A stretch of 64,000 nucleotides of DNA, from positions 48,166,001 through 48,230,000 of the forward strand of contig CP136891.1 in NCBI GenBank assembly GCA_034359265.1, read 5' to 3'. Below the pieces are notes generated by a model that was not told the DNA's origin, searched no databases, and worked only from the letters and a program-made list of their open reading frames with translations. Source of the stretch: Canna indica (Eukaryota; Streptophyta; Magnoliopsida; Zingiberales; Cannaceae). This document shows, one piece after another, positions 36,162 to 45,334 of this stretch. Each line of letters begins with the position of its first letter. The first letter of the stretch is position 1. The translations under genes were made by a program, and so were the position numbers.

Positions 36162-36200
36162 TCTAAATTTTAGGGTAGATGGCTAAACCTAATCCTACGA

Positions 36201-36216
36201 CCAAGCTCTGATACCA
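36201..36216 (-). promoter_or_regulatory. C2 primer-binding site
   Basis: The minus strand reads TGGTATCAGAGCTTGG, two bases inside the 5' LTR. It is complementary to initiator-Met tRNA. Confidence 0.92.
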
Positions 36217-36218
36217 AT

Positions 36219-37531
36219 TGTTGAGTGAATACCCACACTAGAAGGGGGGGTTAAATAGTGTTGGGTGACTTTTAACAATGTTTTAATTTGTTTCAATTCA
36301 ATTCCAACTTCAACCGAAAGTAAGTGCAACTAAATGATGTTTGTTAACAAGTATCAAACACACTTATAAGCAATCACACAAGGCAATGCAAACTCAATAA
36401 ATTATAGTGGTTCGGCCAACCGCCTACTCCACTACCTTAGCTCCACACCAATGATTTCTAACCAAATTCTTTATAGACCTTGTGTTTCCCTTTGAATACA
36501 ATCGAAGACTCAATTCTCAACCCTTTGAGAACTCCTCAAAACTATTCACCTAGGCGAAACACAATTCTACAAAGAAAACCCTAAGTGTTTACACTGGCAC
36601 ACATAGCAAGCTAATCAATGAAAACCAAGTTCAAGTAACAAGTAAAATTACAATGAAAAGAGCTAAAGAGTAAACCACAACAAAGAGTTCTTTTCAAAGC
36701 CTTCAAAGACTCCAACTCCACAACACGTTGAGATCGAATCGAAGCCGGAGTTGATGGGAGATGAGCGCTTGAGAGAAGTCATCGATCGGAGAAGCAAGCG
36801 CGAGCAAATCAAGCTTAGAAGGCACAAATCACACTTTTGAAGCCTATCTCAATGGTTAAAAATGTTTAATGAAGGTTGGTGAGGGGTATTTATAACCCCT
36901 CCCATGGAACGGCTCTTCAACGGGCATTTTTTCACCCGTTGGACGTCGACCGATCGCTTGCCGGTCGATCATCGGTCGATCGATCGATCGACCGCCCAAT
37001 GACCGCTGGCGTTTTTCCCTTCTGCCACTATGTTCGATCGACTGGATGGTCGACCGACTTCATCGCGTTTTAATTCCTCTTTTGTCCGGTCGATCGAATT
37101 AACCACTGCCAGATTTTGGCCTTGTTGGGTCGATCGAAGTAGCCACCGCCAGAATTTGGCCTTGTTCGATCGATTGACCGGTCGACCGAAGTGGCTACTA
37201 CCATTTTTTTGCCTTGTTCGGTCGACCGAACCTGGGCTGAGGTTAATTTTTACATTTGCTTTGTTACACGCTTTTTTATGGATTTTGTTACTAAGTTTTG
37301 ACTTGGATAACTTTACAAATAGGCTTGGGATGAGATCCTAGGGATATATTACAAGGAATCTACTTAATCTGCATCCGACCCTTTCTTGATGATTTTTGCG
37401 ATTCTCCGAGCGAAGTTCGCGTGCTTATCGCAACCTCAACCTGAACTCAAAACTACACACACATATATTAAATACATGTTTGTTAGCATCAAAATAGATA
37501 TCGAAGCCTAGGGGGAACCCTTAGGCCAATA
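36219..37531 (-). repeat. C2 5' LTR
   Basis: 1313 bp. The inner edge reads TGTTGAGTGAATACCC and the outer edge TTAGGCCAATA. It carries a TATA-like sequence on the minus strand near 36890 and the TCGGTCGACCGA-type palindrome cluster at 36945-37235, which is longer than in the 3' LTR. Its G run is 7 long, against 9 in the partner LTR. Confidence 0.93.
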
Positions 37532-37990
37532 GTGAGATATACACTGATCATAAGAGTCTCCAGTATTTGCTCCCTCAAAAGGAGTTGAACCTGAGGCAGA
37601 GAAGATGGCTTGAGCTATTGAAAGACTATGACTGCACCATCATGTACCATCCAGGGAAGGGTAATGTGGTAGCTGATGCTCTGAGCAGGAAGTCTATGAA
37701 CAGTCTAGCGCATTTGGTAGTCAGGAGGAGGCCGTTGGCTCAGGATTTGGCCCTATGTTTGGATGGCTGAGCAGTCTTGTCAGTATCAGATTCTGGTATG
37801 CTGGTGGCCCACTTGAGAGTGCAGTCCACATTGATTGACATGCTGCAGACAGCGCAGGAGGAGGATGCCTTTTGTGCACTCACTAAGGATCTGGCCAGGA
37901 GAGGAGATGCAGATAATGGGTTCAGTGTGGACTCGGAGGGCGTTCTGAGGTTTAAGAACTGGATAGTTGTACCCGATATGGCCGAGGTTT
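37532..37990 (+). pseudogene. G1 RNase H end and integrase N-terminus, truncated
   Basis: Starting after the C2 target duplication, the frame reads [39 protein letters not shown]-like [18 protein letters not shown] (end of RNase H), a Gly-TGA stop, then LRVQSTLIDMLQTAQEEDAF and DSEGVLRFKNWIVVPDM, the entry to the integrase HHCC domain. It stops at MAEV, where the sequence jumps into the LTR end. The zinc-binding and DDE parts of integrase are absent. Confidence 0.88.
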
Positions 37991-38200
37991 GAATTGTTGA
38001 ACTTAAATTATTATTTCCGCACTTTATATTTCATTGAGCTTCTTGAATTAAACTTTGTTTTGGTTCATTTTTCATCAAAATAAAACTTGTTATTTCTTTT
38101 CGCTATATTATTTTTTGAGTTGGCATGTGCATGATTTAGGCTGCGGGGTATAGGCACATATACCCTGGCTGGTCACGTGACCCTGAGTTGGGGCGTGACA
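37988..38200 (+). repeat. Remnant of G1 3' LTR
   Basis: These 213 bp match the last part of the G1 5' LTR (25202-25414), from ttgaattgttgaac to GGGGCGTGACA. About 2.5 kb of LTR and all of the integrase/chromodomain region are missing at the joint. Confidence 0.9.
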
Positions 38201-39085
38201 CACTTCTACACACTTAGATTTATGCCTTATCATCCATGGCCACTAAGCAACCTAACACATGACCATTCAAGGTCTCTACACAAACACTTCTACACAAGTA
38301 AACAGGAGATAAATCTTAACCACTGAAGACCAACTCGATCCTCTTCTTGTGCCTAGCACGCTTGAAAAACCCTCCAGGGATTGTGTCATTCAAATTTGAG
38401 GGATCAAGGTGCTAAGAATGAAGAACCACACAATTAGAAGCTCAAACTAGGGTTTCACACTTTAAAAGTTTAGCAAATGCAAAGATGACTCAACAGAGAG
38501 TTAGGGCATCAAGAATCAATAGGTGGAAGGCTTTAGATGAGATTTATATAAGATCCCTATGAAGTAGACTCGGACACAAGCTAGTTCAACGACTATTTTT
38601 CTAGCCATTACAACATCGGTCGAAAATCCGTCGATCCTTTGGTGGACCAAACAACGATTGATTATCGACGGAACCTCGACAAGAAAATCCAGTGCTTTTC
38701 GATCGAAGTCCAATCGAAACTCCGATCCACTGAGCTTCGGCCTTGGGCTAAAGGTTCACCTGACAATAATAGGTTGATTTTTTTATTTCTTCGAATTCAA
38801 GTTTCAGGTGTCGTCAATTTGAAGTGCACACATCCTGAAGACCTGCCCAAAAAAGTTACAATGAATAGATAAACAAGTTTAACTGAAAAATACAAGATTT
38901 ATTCTTTAAAAATCTCCGATTGAAATGGGAAATATGGTCGAGTTTCCAAACGGTATCAAGTGCGCGTTTCATTGTCAACTTCAACATGAAAATTTTGTGC
39001 TTAAACTCAACAGTAGACTTGGTTTGTTATCATCAAAATATTCAGCGAAACTACTTAAGCACGATGATGAAAACCTCAACCAACA
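38201..39085 (-). repeat. Copia C1 5' LTR, outer part
   Basis: This continues the LTR interrupted at 20158. The shared order with C2 LTRs includes 'tctacac..agtaaac', a TCGATCGAAGTCC-type cluster (38610-38740), 'ggtttgttatcatcaaaata' and the terminal aaccaaca. Joined length is about 1160 bp, similar to the C2 LTRs. The distance between the halves (18 kb) is the G1 nest. Confidence 0.78.
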
Positions 39086-39766
39086 ATAGTTAGGCCATTG
39101 AGGCCTACGTCGTGACCTTGATGGACCAACACCATCGAGGTTAGTAGGAGTGACAACGGGACTAGAGGAGAGGTGATGATTGTAGCGAGAGGAGCCTCAG
39201 TGACAGTGGGAGGTAGGACACCGACCGCAAGAGGAGAGATTGTAACGATAGGAGAATGGATGACAACGACGACTAGATGAGGGACACTGGCAGCAGGAGC
39301 AACTACGACATCTGTGGAAGAGGTGGGTCAGTCTGATGAAGAGAAGATGGTGGCAATGTGAGGCAGCTGTCCTGGTCTAAGTACTACACTAGTACAGTAT
39401 TTTTATTTCATACTTGAAACAAATTTTTAATAGATTAATTATATTATTAAAATGATTCAAAATACACGTAGAAAGCATGGAAACATTTAAAATTGAAGAT
39501 AATTCTTGAAGTTAGAATGAAAATATAGAAATTTAAGTCTTGAAAGTTGAATAGTGTAGTGATTCATTATAGGTTGACATCATCTTAAACTCTTCTAAGA
39601 CGAGAGAGGTTTGAAGAGTTCACATATAGGCTTCAAAAACCCAAACAAATAGCTCCAATGTCTAAAATAGTCGTTGGAGAACAATTAAAAAAATTATCAA
39701 TTGGAAAACTAATCGTTTGGTGTATATCGTACGTCTAGTACCAAATTGGTACGTTTGGTACACTAA
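39086..39766. other. Flank of copia C1; possible CACTA remainder
   Basis: 39090-39400 is GC-richer and open on the minus strand except for one stop. Its composition is Pro/Val/Ser/Thr-rich (e.g. SPLAVGVLPPTVTEAPLATI), like the low-complexity N-terminal part of plant CACTA proteins. It could be the other half of the relic at 9586-11300, but I found no terminus, so this is weak. 39400-39766 is AT-rich with no gene seen. Confidence 0.25.
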
Positions 39767-41342
39767 GGGGGCGTTTGGTTGCCGGCAAGTACAAATGCTG
39801 CAACTCTAGTTGCAGCATTTAGATAACAAATTTGTTTGGTTGGCTGCAAAATCATTTTGCAGCATTTACTAGTTGCAACTTGTATTTCAAATATCATTTG
39901 CGGGCCGCAAGTGGAATTGCAGCCCAAAAAGCCCGCAATACAAGATTACGGGCTGCAAATGCAATAATTTAAGTATTGAAAAATAATTAATTTTGGCGAC
40001 GTAGAGTCGTCGGATGAAGACGAGATAAATATCAAAGTTGTAGGTTTTTGCATGCTGAACCTGATGGTAGTGTCAGATTTTACATCTGATGTCATTTGAT
40101 AGATTTTTAAATATATTTTCAGTAATATACAAAAATTAAAAATTATTAATTTGTCAGACAAATCGTGTCGGGCCTAAGTTTTTAGCCTGGCCCGAAAAAA
40201 TTTGTCCCAGGCTCGACCCAAAAAATTTATGCCCGACCCGACCCAAAAAAGTTCGTGTCCAGCCTGGCCCGAAAAAATTTGTGCCCGGCCCGGCCCGAAA
40301 AAATTCGTGTCCATCCCGCCCCGAAAAAATTTGTGTCCGACCCGACCAAAAAATTCGTGCACTGCACGGCCCGTCCCAGCCCGGCTCGGTCCGAAAAAAT
40401 TCGTGCCCAACCCGGCCTGAAAATTTTCGTGCCCAGCCCGACTCAAAAATTTCGTGTCTGGCCTAGCCCGAAAAAATTTGTGCTCGGCCAGGCCCGAAAA
40501 AATTCGTGCTCAGCCTGGCTCGAAAAAATTCACTGTCGACCCGGCCCTGCCCTGCCCAAAAAAAATTCGTACCCCGGCCCGGCCCGAAAAAATTCATGCC
40601 CGACCCAAAAAAATTTGTGCCCAACCCAGCCCTGCCCGAAAAAATTTATGCACTGCCCGACTCGTGCCAACCCGAAAAAATTCGTGCCTTGCCCGGCCCA
40701 AAATTATTCGTGCATGGCCCAACCCCAAAAAATTCGTGCCCAACCCGGCCCAAAATATTTTGTGCTCGGCCCGCCCCAAAAAAATTCGTGCCCGGTCTGG
40801 ACCGAAAAAATTTCTTGCCTGGCCCTGCCCGAAAAAATTCGTGGTCAGCCCTGCCCAAAAAAATTCGTGTCCCGACCCGACCCGAAAAATTTTATGCCCA
40901 GCCCGACCTAACACGAAAAGAAATTCATGCCGAGTCCGAAATATTCGCATTGGGCCTAACTTTGCCCGAAAAAATTCGTGCACTGCCCATCTTGACTCGG
41001 CTCGGCCCAAAAAATTTATGCCCGACCCCGCATGAGAAAATTCGTTCCCGGCCAAAAAAATTTTGTGCTCGGCCCGGCCCGAAAAAATTCCTGCCCGACC
41101 CGGCCTGAAAAAATTCCTGCCCGACCCGGCCTGAAAAAATTTCGTAAGATGCAAGTTGCACGTTGCAAGTTGCAAGTGTAATTACAACTTTCATTTGCGG
41201 CCAACCAAATGCTTGCAAATAGAAGTTGCAACTCTACTTGCGGGCAACCAAACGGTAGGCTGCAAAATCTATTTGCGGGCATTTGCTTTTGCATGCAAAT
41301 AGATTTTGCAGCATTTACACTTGCGGGTAACCAAACGCCCCC
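39767..41342. mobile_element. TIR element carrying an internal minisatellite
   Basis: The left end reads GGGGGCGTTTGGTTGCCGGC and the right end, reverse-complemented, GGGGGCGTTTGGTTACCCGC. The inverted similarity continues through 'aagt-aaatgctgc' for more than 35 bp, and degenerate 'ttgcagcattt/aaatgctgcaa' motifs repeat within 130 bp of both ends. Target duplication is unclear: CTA occurs at both edges (39763-39765, 41342-41344) but overlaps the terminal C. There is no transposase. The core (40190-41150) is a 26-bp minisatellite. A diverged relative without the minisatellite lies at 43848-44290. Confidence 0.8.
40190..41150. repeat. 26-bp minisatellite, about 35 units
   Basis: The unit is approximately CGAAAAAATTCGTGCCCGGC plus CCGGCC, alternating an A/T block with a C-rich block. 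Most units are 26 bp, with occasional longer ones (e.g. near 40349). Since 26 is not a multiple of 3, each frame cycles through three peptide forms (SCPARPEK, VPGPARKN, CARPGPKKF) and ORFs of 190-220 codons stay open on both strands. They are by-products of the repeat. Confidence 0.93.
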
Positions 41343-42159
41343 TATGTACAAGCAATATTTTGCACATATATACTGCCTAATACCAATCTCGCCTTGGAAA
41401 AATGATAAATACATCGTAGGTAGTGGGTGATACACTATGGTACTTAAAATCATCATTATAACAATCAACAAACCTTCTAATAATGAATGATATATAACCT
41501 TTTAGCATAGCAATTGTCTTTTTAAAATATACTTTCTTGCAGCCTTAATTAACTTATGTGACCTTAAATATTATCAAATATTCTTATCCCAGATCGATGG
41601 TGGTTCTATACTCCTATGTAATGGGTGAAAATGTACTATTAATGAACAGACTCTACATGCAAATAGAACATCAATGATTCAATATATGTATATATAGAGG
41701 GGATTTAGCAAACAGCTTTTTGGTGCCATTAATTTGATATATTTTATCATTGTATCAAAAAGCTATTTCTAATATCTGGTAAAGAGCATCTTTACCAATG
41801 AAATTACATTTACATGAAATAACTAAGATTAAATTCATAAAAATTTTAGTGATTGGATATATCTTTAGCAACGCTTTTCTGTAATTAATTTATAGTTGGA
41901 TGAATGATATTTTACTGAAATAAAAATTTAATATCTTTAAAATTTTTATATAAATTTAATATCTTATGGTAATTTTTATAATATCGATCTTATAGAACTT
42001 TCATTATATAATAAGAACTTTCTGTTAGAAGATAACTTCTGACAAACGAGACTCATCAAACTGTAATAGAGTAAGATAATTGTAAAAATTAAATACCGAA
42101 TCAAAGAATATATATAGTTAAACCACAATATAGCTTAAAACATAACCCTATGAACACAA
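41343..42159. other. AT-rich intergenic stretch
   Basis: I see no coding region, RNA gene or clear repeat boundary here. Confidence 0.5.
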
Positions 42160-42377
42160 AGTGCTTGTTCGCTTCATAAGGTTAAGGGAGATAGGATAAG
42201 ATATGAATTTGAATATATTGTTAATTTATTTAGTGCATTGATTAGAAAAAAATAGGATTAGAATAATATAAAATTAATATGATATCCGATATACACCAGA
42301 TTTAAAAGATTCATATCCAATCATCTCCCATTTATTATCCAATCATATTTTATCCTATCCAATGAAGCAAACATATC
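42160..42377. mobile_element. 218-bp MITE, copy A
   Basis: Ends agtgcttgttcgcttcat and atgaagcaaacatat are inverted repeats. The interior has the paired words 'ggataagatatgaat' and 'attcatatccaatc', so the whole unit folds back on itself. It is the reverse complement of copy B (43419-43637). No clear target duplication was seen. Confidence 0.8.
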
Positions 42378-42710
42378 AAAATAGATTAATTTGGACCAAG
42401 GACAAGATTCCTAAATATATATGCCAAAATCACAAATCAAACATATTGCTGAAGATCATGAACATCGATCCGTAGTTGTACATTATATTGACATCCCTAT
42501 CAATTCTCCTGAGCTTGGAGAAATTTAGTGCTGAAAGTAAGCTAACTAATTCATCATAGTTCTAATCAAAGAAAAACAACATATAAGATCTGAAGCTGAT
42601 TATCAAGTATGCAAGTTTACATAGAACTGGACTTGCCTTTCAAATTGCTCTGATCACCTCCAAATTTGGTGGGAATTAAATGATCATATGGAGAAATATA
42701 TGATGAGCCT
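42378..42710. other. AT-rich intergenic stretch between MITE A and TRIM
   Basis: No gene seen. The last five bases (42706-42710, AGCCT) are the left target duplication of the TRIM. Confidence 0.5.
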
Positions 42711-42988
42711 TGTTAAGAAATTATATCTTGGTCATATTTTTAACCAATGTGGGACTTTAACATACCCCCCTCACGCCCAGGATTGGATATATCGAGCGTG
42801 GAGTTTTGCAGTTTTGTAGGACTGAACATTTGCGGGTGGCACAATATTAACCACATGATACGCTCTGATACTATGTTAAAAAATTAGTGGGCCTAACTCA
42901 CCCCAAAAGCTAGCTCAATGGGAGAGGATTGCCCAAACTATTTAAAGGTTATCTTGGTCATATTTTTAACCAATGTGAGATTTTAACA
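42711..42988 (-). mobile_element. TRIM retroelement with 5-bp target duplication
   Basis: A 278-bp element with terminal direct repeats at 42711-42762 (52 bp, internally deleted) and 42874-42988 (115 bp). Both start TGTTAA and end TTTAACA and share cttggtcatatttttaacca. Next to the right repeat the minus strand reads TAGTATCAGAGCG (primer site), and next to the left repeat GTGAGGGGGGTA (polypurine tract). AGCCT flanks both sides (42706-42710, 42989-42993). It has no coding capacity, as expected for terminal-repeat retrotransposons in miniature. Confidence 0.92.
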
Positions 42989-43418
42989 AGCCTCTTCAGT
43001 CTTCAGGTAAACTTTAGATCCCTTTCGGCACAAAGGTTGGATGTTGTTATCATATCATTTAGGCCGTCTTCTTGAAATCAATCTCCCTCTTGTTGACTCT
43101 TCACACCATCAAGCTTTTACTAATTCATAAGATCCATCCTCTCTTCTCTATCATTTTTCTTTTTCAGAATAAAATGGAATGCAGCTGCAACTTCAAACCA
43201 TGTTATATTGTTGATTCGATGTCAGCTTCAGAGTTCATCAAGAAGCTAGGAAATGCTAGTGGCAAGTCCCTACAAAAGGATACACTAGACTCGGATTAAT
43301 ATGAGATGAAAATGGCCTTGACATAAACCCAGGATACCTAAGATTACACTTCATATATGTTAACAACATTATATACAACTAATTTTTCAAGCATCTCTTC
43401 GTTTATGCAAACTATAAT
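42989..43418. other. Intergenic stretch, no supported gene
   Basis: A short plus-strand ORF (43072-43299) ends in a Ser/Lys-rich stretch MSASEFIKKLGNASGKS and is preceded by a pyrimidine-rich acceptor-like tttttctttttcag. I do not recognise it and cannot tell it from chance. Confidence 0.3.
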
Positions 43419-43637
43419 GGTATATTTGCTTCATTGGATAGGATAGGATAGGATAGGATTGGATAATAAATGAGAGAGGATTGGATATGAATTTTATAAA
43501 TTCGGTGTACATAGGATATCATGTTAATTTTATATTATTCTAATCCTATTTTTTTCTAATCAATGCACTAAACAAACAATGGATTCAAATCCAAATCTTA
43601 TCCTATCTTCCTTAATCATATGAAGCAAACAAGCACT
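43419..43637. mobile_element. 218-bp MITE, copy B (opposite orientation)
   Basis: Ends tatatttgcttcattgga and atgaagcaaacaagcact. The order of internal words is the reverse complement of copy A, including 'gatatcatgttaattttat' against 'ataaaattaatatgatatc'. A short (GGATA)n expansion lies at 43436-43460. Confidence 0.8.
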
Positions 43638-43847
43638 AAAAGGTTATTAAAGATCTTTGCCATCAACAAAGGCTATTTCCGACTACTCTAGCTCAAGCTC
43701 TAGCTAACACTTTTATAGCCTTTATTTTCACTTTGAGGGCAAATAAAAAAGACTTTGGTAATCTTAAGTTGAAATTGTGACAGATTTATGTACAACATCT
43801 CAATCAATAACAATTTAAGTAGTCAAGCCGGTTCTGAAACATAAAGG

Positions 43848-44290
43848 AGCTATTTGGTTGGTCTATAAATACATTTGTTGCAACTCTAGTTGCTTCAGCA
43901 AATAGACCAATAAAATTATTTGGTTAATATTTTGCAGCGTGTAATATTTACAAGCTGCATTTCTAATTAATAACATTTGCAAGCTGAAAAATAAATTGTA
44001 GCCTAAAAGACCAACAATCATAAATTACAGGCTGCAAATCAAATGACTTTTTTTCTTTCTTTCTTTTTGTATCTACCCAATCCGACCCTGCAAACTATAA
44101 CCAAAAAATTCACAATTATATGTTATAATTCTTATTTCTCAAGTTTCAATGCTAGTTGTAAGTATATTTGCAACTTCTATTTGCGATCAACCAAATGCTT
44201 ATAAATGAAAAATGCAAGTCTATTTGCGGGAACCAAACATTAGGTTGCAACTTCTATTTACGGGCATGAAAAATGCAAGTCTATTTCCAG
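43848..44290. mobile_element. Diverged relative of the 39767 TIR element
   Basis: The left part matches 39767-39965 in order: 'tttggttgg', 'gttgcaactctagttgc', 'ttttgcagc', 'attgtagcc', 'aaattacaggctgcaaat'. The right part has 'ttgcaacttctatttgc', 'accaaatgctt' and 'tatttgcgggaaccaaac'. The GC-rich minisatellite is replaced by about 100 bp of AT-rich DNA (only 'cccaatccgaccctgc' recalls it). Ends are degenerate. Confidence 0.65.
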
Positions 44291-44544
44291 GTCTGCCTCT
44301 CCCCTTCCTGATCCAAGCGAACAACAACAACAGCTCCAAGGCAACCTCTCTTGGTCTGCCCCTTCTTGCTCCTGTGAACCTCCTGGTTCACCTCTTCTCT
44401 GAAGACCTTTCCTCGTTCATCTCTTCTCTGAAGAATACTGGAAAGCAAATCTGCTAGAAAATTTTTTTCAGCCCAGCAAATCTGTTGGAAAAAAAATAGC
44501 CCTATAAATATGTTGAAAAATAACAACCCTGCATCAACCTACGT

Positions 44545-45329
44545 CTCAGGCATAAAAAATCAGTTTGGTATATATGTCAAAATCTAGCGCACCGATAATG
44601 CTCATGAGTATCTTCATTCAGACTTTGTAACTTTTGTGCTTCTCGAGGTATTATTCATGAGACATTCTATTCTTATACATCTTAACAAAACGGGACTACC
44701 GAGCGCAAAAACCATTATCTGTTGGATGTTACAGGAACTTTGATGTTTCATATGAATGTACCTCAGTATTTTTGGGGGATGCTGTTCTTACGGCTACCTA
44801 TCTCATCAATCGGGTCCCTTCCTCTATCATTGGAAACAAGTCTCCTTATTCCATTCTTTATCCCAATGCACTATTGTTTAAAGTTCCTCTTAAAACCTTT
44901 GGGTGTATTTGCTTTGCTCATACTCTGAGACCTGGTCATGACAAACTATCCCCAAGGGCGGTAAAGTGCATCTTATCGGGTACTCCCACACCCAGAAAGG
45001 TTATAGGTGTTATGATCCAGGAACCAGGAAACTCTTTACAATTGTTGATGTGACATTCTTTGAGGATACACCCTTCTTCGTCTCTTCTAAAAGTCCTCGG
45101 GACCCAATATTGAGTCCATTTCACTTCCGCCTCCACTTCCATCCCCTATAGATGTGCCACCTCCCACTACTATTCCTCCATTACAGGTCTATCAAAGGAG
45201 ACATAAAAGAGCAGATGGGCCACCCTCTAAGCAGCAGACCTCGCCTTCCACTCCTCAGTCTCAAGATCCTTCATCTGAGCTTGAACTTCCTATTTCTCTT
45301 CGAAAAGGTACACGTACTTGTACAGCTCA
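44545..45329 (+). pseudogene. Copia C3 integrase fragment
   Basis: The forward strand reads, across two frames, QNG..ERKN-like remnants near 44690, TLMFHMNVPQYFWG, DAVLTATYLINRVPSS, LYPNALLFKVPLKTFGC, GYSHTQKGYRCYDPGTRK and FFEDTPFF. This is the C-terminal half of a copia integrase plus its linker to RT. The catalytic N-terminal part is decayed or missing, and several stops and shifts are present. It ends at the solo LTR insertion (45335) and resumes at 48054. The preceding 44290-44545 shows no clear feature. Confidence 0.85.
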
Positions 45330-45334
45330 CCCTG

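Larger units (their letters stand above)
29435..37531 (-). mobile_element. Copia element C2, structurally complete, reverse
   Basis: An 8.1-kb element with two LTRs (29435-30640 and 36219-37531), a primer site, a polypurine tract (AAAAGGGGGGCGAT on the minus strand, 30641-30654), gag and pol. The exact duplication GTGAG flanks it (29430-29434, 37532-37536). Joining the flanks restores the G1 RNase H reading '[15 protein letters not shown]'. Both reading frames carry stops, and the LTRs differ by several indels, so it is old and not autonomous. The gag plus long coiled-coil linker and the pol order PR-INT-RT-RH define copia. Confidence 0.95.
20159..38200 (+). mobile_element. Chromovirus G1 (Ty3/gypsy), forward, internally deleted and multiply invaded
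   Basis: Layout: 5' LTR 20159-25414, primer site 25418-25429, gag/protease remnants 25630-26643, protease-RT-RNase H 27951-29429, RNase H-integrase start 37532-37990, then a direct jump into the last 210 bp of the 3' LTR (37988-38200). The host sequence CACAT precedes it and CACTT follows, a 5-bp duplication with one mismatch inside the C1 LTR. Insertions within it: solo LTRs 20572-23115 and 26655-27950, and the complete copia element C2, 29435-37531. Integrase and most of the 3' LTR are deleted. Confidence 0.88.

Noticed and set aside
40255..41108. Overlapping plus- and minus-strand ORFs of 190-220 codons rich in Pro/Lys/Arg
   Set aside because: They exist only because the 26-bp minisatellite unit has no stop in any frame. 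All frames give the same peptide words, and no start context or other coding sign is seen.
40190..41150. CRISPR-like array (regular repeats)
   Set aside because: Units are contiguous without unique spacers and the genome is a plant's; it is a minisatellite.
39763..41344. CTA as a definite target duplication of the minisatellite element
   Set aside because: The word overlaps the terminal C run on one side and is only three bases, so it cannot be told from chance.
43072..43299. Short plus-strand ORF preceded by an acceptor-like pyrimidine tract
   Set aside because: Not recognised, no matching upstream exon, surrounded by MITEs.
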